Made by a program: the position numbers and the translations under genes. The notes beneath the pieces were generated by a model. The model saw only the letters and a program-made list of their open reading frames with translations, searched no databases and was not told where the DNA came from. Positions 1 through 7,288 of a DNA stretch of 64,000 bases are shown piece after piece. The stretch is from positions 62,001 through 126,000 of the forward strand of contig NZ_AUBW01000011.1 in NCBI RefSeq assembly GCF_000429445.1. The letters are read 5' to 3'. Origin of the DNA: Algoriphagus terrigena DSM 22685 (lineage in GTDB: Bacteria > Bacteroidota > Bacteroidia > Cytophagales > Cyclobacteriaceae). How positions within the stretch are numbered: position 1 is the stretch's first letter; every line of letters starts with the position of its first letter.

Positions 1-1050
1 GGCATGCATCGCTATATTGGAAACAATGGCTCCCACCGCTCCGAAGAAGAAGCTTTGGGGCACTGTGATATAGCCGGCTGCCGGCGTGATGACCACCAAC
101 CCGACCACAGCACCGATACAGGCTTGCATGGCAGAGATTTTTCTCCCCTGAATCCGGTCAAATAAAACCCACGTCATCATCGCAGTTGCTGAGCAAATTG
201 TCGTTGTGGCGAAGGCCAAGGCCGCGGTAGCATTCGCTCCCAAAGACGATCCGGCATTGAAGCCGAACCAGCCAAACCAAAGCATCCCTGTGCCTAAAAG
301 CACGTAGGTGATGTTGGACGGCTCGTGATGCGGTTTTTTTCTTTTTCCCAGAAAAAGTGCTCCTGCTAGCGAAGCCAACCCCGCGCTGATGTGGACGACC
401 GTGCCTCCGGCGAAATCAAGTACTCCAAAATAGGAGCCGATCAGTCCGTTTGGATGCCAGACCATATGTGCGAGTGGCGCATAGACAAAGACGCAGAAGA
501 TGCCGATGAAGAAGAGATAGCCGATAAACCGAACGCGCTCCGCGAAAGACCCTGTGATGATCGCCGGAGTGATGACGGCGAATTTCATCTGAAACAGCGC
601 AAAAAGAATAAATGGAATCGTCGGACCGAGCGCTTTGTGCGGTAATTCCGCTACCTGATCAAAAAACATGTACTGAAAAGGATTGCCGAAAATCCCGTAT
701 TTGACGCCGTCGATGGTGATGCCGATCGGGTCGCCAAAGGCAATGCTGAAGCCGACGACCACCCAAAGCATGGTGACCACACCCAGTGAAATGAAGCTCT
801 GAAGCATGGTGGAAATGAGGTTCTTCCTGACCACCATTCCTCCGTAAAACAAGGAAAGTCCAGGTGTCATCAGCAACACCAAACAGGAAGCGGTCAACAG
901 CCAAGCAATATCCGCATAGTTCAACTGCTCTTCTGTCCCAAAATTTTCAATGATTGGCTGACTATGTTTCCAAAATAATCCAACGACCGGAGCGGCAATT
1001 GTGATTAGAAACGCTACTTTCCATTTGAACTTCATTCCACTTTTTTCCAT
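1..1050 (-). CDS. amt: Ammonium transporter (Amt family), 3' end cut off
   Basis: Inner-membrane channel for ammonium or ammonia uptake. The frame is open for 350 codons and runs off the left edge, so roughly the last 50-130 residues of a normal 400-480 aa Amt are missing. The N-terminus is hydrophobic. Near residue 70 there is the family motif PGLSLFYGGMVV, and near residue 212 DFAGGTVVHISAG, which contains the conserved pore-region histidine. Alternating hydrophobic segments fit the 11-helix Amt fold. The ATG at 1050 is the first start, but a -7 promoter box at 1055-1062 would put transcription near 1048, so the second ATG at 1035 (MKFKWKV) is equally likely. No glnK/PII gene is visible beside it; one could lie outside the window. 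Confidence 0.95.
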   Translation of the reverse strand, partial: MEKSGMKFKWKVAFLITIAAPVVGLFWKHSQPIIENFGTEEQLNYADIAWLLTASCLVLLMTPGLSLFYGGMVVRKNLISTMLQSFISLGVVTMLWVVVGFSIAFGDPIGITIDGVKYGIFGNPFQYMFFDQVAELPHKALGPTIPFILFALFQMKFAVITPAIITGSFAERVRFIGYLFFIGIFCVFVYAPLAHMVWHPNGLIGSYFGVLDFAGGTVVHISAGLASLAGALFLGKRKKPHHEPSNITYVLLGTGMLWFGWFGFNAGSSLGANATAALAFATTTICSATAMMTWVLFDRIQGRKISAMQACIGAVVGLVVITPAAGYITVPQSFFFGAVGAIVSNIAMHA

Positions 1051-1054
1051 ATGG

Positions 1055-1062
1055 CAAAAGTA
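1055..1062 (-). promoter_or_regulatory. Bacteroidota -7 box upstream of amt
   Basis: Read on the minus strand this is TACTTTTG, an exact match to TAnnTTTG. No clear -33 TTTG lies at the usual distance. The predicted transcript start coincides with the first ATG of the transporter, giving either a leaderless message or a start at 1035. Confidence 0.5.
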
Positions 1063-1384
1063 AAATAATAAATGTTTTATGCTGTGTTGTTTCACTATTG
1101 CAGAATAAAAAATCAATCGCTATGGAAATTGACGGCAGATAGAGACCGCGAATTGGAGTTGACTTCCTCACTCGGATCGAGCTTGGGCGAACTCTCAGGT
1201 GAGGAGGAGTTTTTAAGTAAGGAAAAAGACTGTTCCCATCGATAAGTGCATTGATACCGAGGTCGTTGTTGGATGAACTTATGGGTTGCTGATTTTGTCC
1301 AAAAATCGAGAATTGCTATCTTGAATTTGCAGCCTGCTTCTCTCTGCGCTAAGCGGAAGTTGATCGAAAAAAAACAGAACCGAC
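1063..1384. other. Intergenic region between divergent genes
   Basis: Stretch between the amt promoter box and the SRPBCC gene. I see no RNA gene, no convincing small frame and no full promoter for the rightward gene. The text near 1315-1335 (TATCTTG followed by ATTTGC) is a poor -7 match. Confidence 0.5.
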
Positions 1385-1825
1385 ATGAAACTCATCGCCA
1401 AGGCAACCATACAAATCCAAAAACCCATCTCAGAAGTTTTTGAAGGAATTGTAAATCCCGAACACATGACGAAATACTTCATCTCTGAGAGTACTGGGCG
1501 GATGGAAACAGGGAAAGAGCTGGTCTGGAAATTTCCGGAGTTTCCCGATGAGTGTCCAGTAAAGAACGTTGAGGTCGAGTCCAATCACTCAGTTTCATTT
1601 GTTTGGGATGAAGAGACGGTCGTCAGCATTGCCTTAGAGGCGCAGCTGGACGGAAGTACTGTGGTGCGCGTGGTCGAAGACGGGAAGGCTTACAATGAGA
1701 ATAGTCTGAAATGGGTAATTGGAAACACGGAGGGCTGGGCAAACTTTTTGGCATGCATGAAGGCGTATCTCGAATACGGCATAGAACTCCGCAAAGGGGC
1801 GTTTGATTTTATGAGAAAAGATTGA
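1385..1825 (+). CDS. SRPBCC / AHSA1-like domain protein
   Basis: A 146-residue single-domain protein of the START/Bet v1-like (SRPBCC) superfamily, the group often annotated as activator-of-Hsp90-ATPase-like. The N-terminal strand and helix (IQKPISEVFEGIVNPEHM) and the following FISESTGRMETG match the usual opening of the fold, and a long C-terminal helix begins near WANFLACMKAYLEYG. These proteins bind hydrophobic ligands; substrate and role cannot be read from sequence. It has no signal peptide and is probably cytoplasmic. It stands alone, divergent from amt and separated from the glycan block by 377 bp. Confidence 0.85.
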   Translation: MKLIAKATIQIQKPISEVFEGIVNPEHMTKYFISESTGRMETGKELVWKFPEFPDECPVKNVEVESNHSVSFVWDEETVVSIALEAQLDGSTVVRVVEDGKAYNENSLKWVIGNTEGWANFLACMKAYLEYGIELRKGAFDFMRKD

Positions 1826-2202
1826 CGCCAGCTTATCGGGGGACGGTTTCGAGCTTTTGGTTGATTTTTTAGAAAATAAGAAATCCTCAAGCAGTAGTCC
1901 TCTATGATTCATGAGGATATGCGCGAATATCCCATAGTTTTTAGTCAGAAACCTTGAGATCGACTATAGTAAAGCGTGCATCATTTTTGAAAGGTCTGTA
2001 GCATTGATGCCCATTCCGACGTTTGACGGGAATGAGGCGGCAGGATTCAGCGTAGCTAGAAGATTTGGCCGAGGAGGGTTGATTCTTTTTCGAATCTCCA
2101 ATTCGTACCTTTGCGCCCATTGAGTGCTTAGTGTCTGAACAGCCGGATAGCTAAATCAACTGTAGATCCGGGGCCACGCTCAACCGACTCAAACCAACGA
2201 CG
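1826..2202. other. Intergenic region before the glycan block
   Basis: Apart from the -7 box at 2106-2113 I see nothing here: no RNA gene, no strong hairpin with a T-tract, no supported small gene. Confidence 0.5.
2106..2113 (+). promoter_or_regulatory. Bacteroidota -7 box upstream of the glycosyltransferase block
   Basis: TACCTTTG matches TAnnTTTG exactly. A -33 element is weak (TTG at 2079-2081, with a spacer of 24). Transcription would start near 2120, giving an 80-nt leader to the gene at 2203. Confidence 0.5.
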
Positions 2203-3192
2203 ATGTATAAAAGGAAGAGTGTATCCATTATAATTCCCAACTATAATGGCGTTTCCTTGCTTGAAAAATACCTTCCCGACACGCTTCGTGCGATCCGCCA
2301 TGCCGGGGTTCCCTACGAAGTGATTGTCGTGGACGACTGCTCCACGGATGGTTCGGTGGACTTTATCCTTGCCAACTATCCCAAGACAAAATTGCTCATC
2401 AACGCTTCAAATCGCGGCTTCTCCTACACCTGCAACCAAGGAATCAAGGAGGCAGAGATGGAGCTCGTCCTGCTGTTGAATTCGGACGTCTCACTAAGCG
2501 AAGATTACTTCGCGAAGCTTTGGCGGTACTTCGAGGACCCGGATACTTTTGGTGTGATGTCGAGGATCATGAATACCGACGGGAAGATCGAAGACGCTGC
2601 CCGACTTCTCGCCTTTAGCGGGATGAAGTTCAAGGCGACGCGGTTTTTTTACAGCAATGATCCCACAAAGAAAACCCCTACAGCCTACCTCTCCGGCGCG
2701 AACGCGCTGGTCTGCCGGGAAAAGCTGGTGGAACTTTCAGGCTTTGATGAGGTGTTTTCTCCGTTTTACTGCGAGGATGTGGATTTGAGCTTTAGAGCGT
2801 GGAGGATGGGTTGGAAATGCTTCTACGAGCATGAGTCGGTCTGCCACCACGAGGTGTCCAATACGATCCGTTCGACCCATTCAAAGAACAAATTGTTGTC
2901 GGTCGTTTACCGAAACAAACTGATCCTTCATGCCATTCATCTCGACGGATTGCGGCGGAGGCTCTGGTACGTTCAGATGCTCTTTGTGGAGGTGTTACTC
3001 CGCGTGTTGGTGGGGAAGTTCTGGATCTTGACTGCGCTAAGAGAGTTCTATAGACGCAGAGCCGAAATCCGGATTTCCCGGGAAAAGCTAAGCCAACAAA
3101 TGGTCGGGAGAAATTCAAAACTCAGCCTTTTTGAAGTAAAAAGAAGGTTTTTTGATCCCGTCCGAGCCTGGGATGTTAGCTTTGTACGATAA
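2203..3192 (+). CDS. Glycosyltransferase family 2 (GT-A fold)
   Basis: Transfers a sugar from a nucleotide-sugar donor in surface-polysaccharide synthesis; 329 residues. The GT2 pattern is intact: the N-terminal strand VSIIIPNYNG, the nucleotide-binding VVDDCSTDG near residue 43, a DxD-type metal site in LLNSDVS near residue 91, and the acceptor-side acidic motif YCEDVDLSFR near residue 188. The last about 80 residues are basic and hydrophobic, suggesting membrane association. It resembles rhamnosyltransferase-like members, but the sugar cannot be told. It is first in a same-strand block of glycosyltransferases and an exporter. Confidence 0.92.
   Translation: MYKRKSVSIIIPNYNGVSLLEKYLPDTLRAIRHAGVPYEVIVVDDCSTDGSVDFILANYPKTKLLINASNRGFSYTCNQGIKEAEMELVLLLNSDVSLSEDYFAKLWRYFEDPDTFGVMSRIMNTDGKIEDAARLLAFSGMKFKATRFFYSNDPTKKTPTAYLSGANALVCREKLVELSGFDEVFSPFYCEDVDLSFRAWRMGWKCFYEHESVCHHEVSNTIRSTHSKNKLLSVVYRNKLILHAIHLDGLRRRLWYVQMLFVEVLLRVLVGKFWILTALREFYRRRAEIRISREKLSQQMVGRNSKLSLFEVKRRFFDPVRAWDVSFVR
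3151..3184 (+). promoter_or_regulatory. Internal promoter for the ABC exporter
   Basis: TTTG at 3151-3154, a 22-nt spacer and TAGCTTTG at 3177-3184 form a good two-part Bacteroidota promoter. It lies inside the last codons of the upstream glycosyltransferase and would start transcription near 3191, about 46 nt before the exporter ATG. It would let the exporter and following genes be made independently of the first gene. Confidence 0.55.
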
Positions 3193-3236
3193 TTAATTGA
3201 ACCTAAACGAAGCAATCCAATTGCTGTGATACGTTG

Positions 3237-5066
3237 ATGAAAACCTATTTCAGGTTACTGGCATTTGCCAAGCCTATCGAAAAATTTGCCATTCCTTACC
3301 TGATTTTCACCGTACTGGGAGTCATCTTCAACACGCTCAACCTGGCACTGCTAGCGCCGCTATTGAGCACGCTTTTCAATAGCGGAGAAGGGGCTGAAGC
3401 AGTCGCCACCAAGCCAGAGAATTGGACCGATGTATTTGGTTATCTGAACTATTACGCGCTTCAGGCCAACCAGGAATTTGGGACGTTGGGAGCATTGAAG
3501 GCGGTATGTGCAGTGATCATCCTGTCCGTGCTGCTGGGAAACCTGTTTCGGTATTTTTCTGAACGGGTGATGGAAAATATGCGGATTCACACGCTGCTCA
3601 ATCTACGAAAGCGGGTTTTTGAAAACGTCATGAATCTGCATGTGGGCTACTTCAGCAACCAGCGTAAGGGAGATATCATTGCAAAGATCTCCTCTGATGT
3701 GCAGGTCGTCCAATACTCTGTGACCGCGACGCTCCAGGTGGTGCTCAAGGAGCCGCTGCAGCTCATCGCTTATATTTTTATGCTGTTCGCGATTTCCTAT
3801 AAGTTGACGGTGTTTTCACTGCTGGTCATTCCGGTGTCGGCTTTTTTTATAGCCAAGATTGTCAAGCGGCTAAAGACCCAGGCCGCCCAGGCGCAGCATC
3901 TGTATGGGGTGATGATCAGCTATCTGGACGAAGCGCTGTCGGGGATCAAGATCATCAAGGCTTTCAACGCGACCGAGCTAATCAAAGACAAGTTTCACAA
4001 CGAAAACGTGAAGTACTCGCAGCTGGGGAAAAAGATGGCCAAAAGACAGCAGTTGAGCGCTCCGGTATCGGAATTTCTCGGAGTGACGATGGTGACTGGA
4101 ATCGTCCTATACGGCGGTTCACTGATTATCAACAATCAGTCTGAGTTGAGCCCTTCCGATTTCATCGCCTACATCGCACTTTTCAGTCAGGTGATGCGAC
4201 CGGCCAAAGCGCTGACCAATTCCTTCAGTACCATTCACTCAGGACTTGCTGCCGGTGAGCGGGTTTTGGAATTGATCGATGAAAAACCAGATATCGAGGA
4301 CGTTCCGAATGCCACAGCGTTGGGGACGTTCAAGGACAAGATAGAGATCAAAAATCTTTCATTTTCCTACCCCGGCCGACCGGTGTTAGACAGGATAAAC
4401 CTGACCATTCCCAAAGGGAAAACAGTAGCATTGGTTGGGCCATCGGGAGGAGGGAAGTCTACTTTGATGGATTTGCTGCCCCGATTTATCGAGCCTCAGC
4501 AAGGTGACATTCTGATTGATGGTCATGATATCCGGAAAGTGACTATGGATTCACTTCGCGGCATGATGGGATTGGTCAACCAGGAATCCATCCTTTTTAA
4601 CGACACGATTTTCAATAACATCGCCTTCGGAAATCCCGCGGCAAGTCAAAGGGAAGTGGAGGAAGCTGCGAAAATAGCCAACGCCCATGAGTTCATCATG
4701 CAGATGGAAGACGGCTACCAATCCAATATGGGCGACCGGGGACTGAAACTTTCCGGAGGACAAAAGCAGCGGATCTGTATCGCCAGAGCGGTGCTGAAGA
4801 ATCCGCCGATCATGCTGCTCGATGAGGCGACATCTGCGCTGGATACTGAGTCAGAGAAGTTGGTGCAAGAAGCGCTGACCAACCTGATGAAAAACAGGAC
4901 CTCTCTGGTGATCGCCCATCGACTGAGTACAATCCAAAATGCCGACATCATCGTGGTGCTCGAAGCTGGCAGGATCATCGAGCAGGGAAATCACCAAGAG
5001 CTGATCGCCCGAGAAGGGCTGTACTGTAAGCTGGTGAACATGCAGCAGTTTAGTGAGATGGATTAA
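3237..5066 (+). CDS. ABC exporter, permease-ATPase fusion (MsbA-like)
   Basis: A 609-residue half-transporter expected to dimerise in the inner membrane and flip a lipid-linked substrate. The N-terminal half (to about residue 320) has the six-helix ABC exporter domain. The ATPase half has Walker A GPSGGGKST near 400, signature LSGGQKQR near 504, Walker B IMLLDEATS near 524 and the H-loop AHRLST near 559; all are intact. I start at the ATG at 3237, since the TTG one codon upstream is an unlikely start. It sits inside a glycosyltransferase block, so a lipid-A-like or glycolipid substrate is plausible, though lipid A, drug and peptide exporters look alike at this level. Confidence 0.93.
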   Translation: MKTYFRLLAFAKPIEKFAIPYLIFTVLGVIFNTLNLALLAPLLSTLFNSGEGAEAVATKPENWTDVFGYLNYYALQANQEFGTLGALKAVCAVIILSVLLGNLFRYFSERVMENMRIHTLLNLRKRVFENVMNLHVGYFSNQRKGDIIAKISSDVQVVQYSVTATLQVVLKEPLQLIAYIFMLFAISYKLTVFSLLVIPVSAFFIAKIVKRLKTQAAQAQHLYGVMISYLDEALSGIKIIKAFNATELIKDKFHNENVKYSQLGKKMAKRQQLSAPVSEFLGVTMVTGIVLYGGSLIINNQSELSPSDFIAYIALFSQVMRPAKALTNSFSTIHSGLAAGERVLELIDEKPDIEDVPNATALGTFKDKIEIKNLSFSYPGRPVLDRINLTIPKGKTVALVGPSGGGKSTLMDLLPRFIEPQQGDILIDGHDIRKVTMDSLRGMMGLVNQESILFNDTIFNNIAFGNPAASQREVEEAAKIANAHEFIMQMEDGYQSNMGDRGLKLSGGQKQRICIARAVLKNPPIMLLDEATSALDTESEKLVQEALTNLMKNRTSLVIAHRLSTIQNADIIVVLEAGRIIEQGNHQELIAREGLYCKLVNMQQFSEMD

Positions 5067-5109
5067 GCCTGACAAAATCTACCCAACGACTTAGCGGATT
5101 TTACCGAAG

Positions 5110-7254
5110 ATGAATTCATTTACAAAAAGGATAAACTTTCTGATCGACCACTGCTATGCTAGCGCGGTGAAGCGAGGGCGGCCTTTCAATCCTTTGCGGC
5201 AGCCATGGGTGATTGGACTCTACGTCCTGGGCATGATAAGCAGGTTGTTCGCATCGTCAGGATCTTCGGATATTTTAGCTCTTTCCGGTAAGAATCGATT
5301 GATGCGTTTTTTGGGACACAGCTTTTTTCCTAATAAGCACGGCATGCCTGAGCTTTCTAAGGACGAAATTTCCAAAAGGGAAGTTGAGTTTTCAGAAGCG
5401 GAAAACCCGAAAGTCACGTTTTTGGTAGGGTGTGGAACTGACTTAAGCAATTTGGTCAGGCTGTTGGAATCCATCAAGGCAACGAGTGCGGGGATTGCCA
5501 TCGAGGTGATATTGCTAGTGGAGGAAATTGAGACGGAGACGGCCCGCTTCATAGAGAATAACATAAGGGGTTTGGCTGCTTGCCACACTTCTGAGTCTGC
5601 TGGGTTTTTAACTACGCTGAACCGTGCCGTAGCGAATTCAAGAGGAGAGTTTTTTGCGGTGCTGAAGCCGTCGGTTCTGCTTCGGCCAAACTGGCTAAGA
5701 GAACTTTTGAACGGGATTTCCAGAGAGCCGAGAATAGCGATGGTCGATGGAAAAGTTCTCGCTAAGGATGGGCTTCTGGACGAGGCGGGGACTTTCTTGG
5801 ATGCGGCTTTTCAACTTCAGAAATATGGGGAATCGGATTTTCCCGACCGTCCCAAATACAACTTTATAAGGGAGATGGAATTCAATGTCGGAAGCAATAC
5901 GCTGGTCAGAAAAGAAGATTTTGAACGAGCCGGAGGATTTGAGAAAGGCCTCTCTTTAGCCGATGCGTTTTGCACGCTTTCATTCACTTTTCGTGAAAAA
6001 CTTGACAAAAAAATCATCTATCTGCCTCAAGCGGAAGCGATTCGACAGGCAGCTGAAGAAGGTGGGAAGCTTGATGTGTCTGGATTTTTCGTAAAAAGTG
6101 GGGGAGGGTCTCTAGAAAGATCCTTCGATGATGATCGCAACGCACGCCTATTGCTCAATTCCCGAAATGTGCTTTTTATCGATATCGGGCTTCCTGAGCA
6201 TGACAGGGATTCTGGGTCGCTGCGGGCGTTTTACTTATTGAAGCTGTTGAGGGAGCTGGGAAATCACGTGATTGTCGTTCCCCGCAGAGGGCAGGTAGCC
6301 TCTCCTTATTTTGAGGAGTTGATTGGTCTTGGAGTGGAGGTACTCTACGCGTTTCCGGATCGCAAAGGGATGAGGAGAGAGTTGACGGCACTATTGCCGT
6401 CAGTAGCTGTTGCATGGATTTGCAGGCCGCAGCTAAATCGTGAATTTGAGTGGATATTCAGGATCAATCCCAAAATCAAATGGATTTTTGACACGATCGA
6501 TTTGCACTATATGCGCTTGGCGAGAGAGGCGGAGGTGTTTAAGAGTACACGATTAGTGAAAAAGTCGGCGCGGTTTAAAAAACTTGAACTGTCCATTGCT
6601 TCCAAAGCTGACTTGACGCTCACGGTGACTGAGGACGAGAAAAATCTGCTCGAAGGGCAGGGAATCAGACAGATAGCGGTGATTCCGAATATTCACGAAA
6701 GCCACCGGCTTAGCGACTTTCCTAGCTTTTCTCAGCGAGAGGGACTTCTGTTTATCGGGTCGTATCATCATCCTCCCAATGTAGATGCGGTGAAGTGGCT
6801 GGTGGAAGAGATTATGCCGATCGTCTGGGAGAAACTGAGGATTCCTGTTACGCTTTTGGGGAATGCACCTGGGAAAGAGGTTCAAGCGCTGAAAAATGAG
6901 CTCGTGAGAGTGCCGGGGTACGTGCAGGACATCGCTCCGTTTTTTACGAGTCATCGGGTTTTCGTAGCGCCCCTGAGATATGGTGCCGGGATGAAAGGAA
7001 AGATCGGAGAGAGTCTGGCGTATAAACTTCCAATCGTGACTACTGCAGTAGGAGCGGAGGGCGTCGGATTGACCCACGGGGTCGATGTCTTGATCGCCGA
7101 TGACAAAGAGTCTTTTGCGCAGCAAATAATCCAGGCCTATCAGGACGAGATGCTCTGGAGCGATCTCGCCTCCAACTCAGAGAAAGTGCTCAACAGCTAT
7201 AGTCCTACCCAGATCAGGGAAAAGTTGAGGATAATACTAGAAGGATTAGGATGA
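5110..7254 (+). CDS. GT2-GT4 fusion glycosyltransferase with degenerate GT2 half
   Basis: A 714-residue two-domain protein. Residues about 95-300 align in outline with the GT2 half of the neighbouring 7289 protein (shared FPDRPKYNFIRE and LVRKEDFERAGGF), but the catalytic motifs are gone: VVDDCSSDD has become LVEEIETET near 134, the DxD loop LNNDT has become LKPSV near 184, and YYEDTDL has become LSLADAFCTL near 281. Residues about 350-714 form a GT4/GT-B domain that looks intact, with DTIDLHYMRL, IPNIHE and GAGMKGKIGESLAYKLP near 624. I infer an active GT4 carrying a pseudo-enzyme or scaffold GT2 domain. It is a tandem paralogue of the next gene. Confidence 0.88.
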   Translation: MNSFTKRINFLIDHCYASAVKRGRPFNPLRQPWVIGLYVLGMISRLFASSGSSDILALSGKNRLMRFLGHSFFPNKHGMPELSKDEISKREVEFSEAENPKVTFLVGCGTDLSNLVRLLESIKATSAGIAIEVILLVEEIETETARFIENNIRGLAACHTSESAGFLTTLNRAVANSRGEFFAVLKPSVLLRPNWLRELLNGISREPRIAMVDGKVLAKDGLLDEAGTFLDAAFQLQKYGESDFPDRPKYNFIREMEFNVGSNTLVRKEDFERAGGFEKGLSLADAFCTLSFTFREKLDKKIIYLPQAEAIRQAAEEGGKLDVSGFFVKSGGGSLERSFDDDRNARLLLNSRNVLFIDIGLPEHDRDSGSLRAFYLLKLLRELGNHVIVVPRRGQVASPYFEELIGLGVEVLYAFPDRKGMRRELTALLPSVAVAWICRPQLNREFEWIFRINPKIKWIFDTIDLHYMRLAREAEVFKSTRLVKKSARFKKLELSIASKADLTLTVTEDEKNLLEGQGIRQIAVIPNIHESHRLSDFPSFSQREGLLFIGSYHHPPNVDAVKWLVEEIMPIVWEKLRIPVTLLGNAPGKEVQALKNELVRVPGYVQDIAPFFTSHRVFVAPLRYGAGMKGKIGESLAYKLPIVTTAVGAEGVGLTHGVDVLIADDKESFAQQIIQAYQDEMLWSDLASNSEKVLNSYSPTQIREKLRIILEGLG

Positions 7255-7288
7255 TGTTTTTTTTTGAAAGTGTTTCAATAGTAGCTGA

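Noticed and set aside
391..645. Plus-strand frame of 84 codons
   Set aside because: Antisense to the ammonium transporter; charged low-complexity translation.
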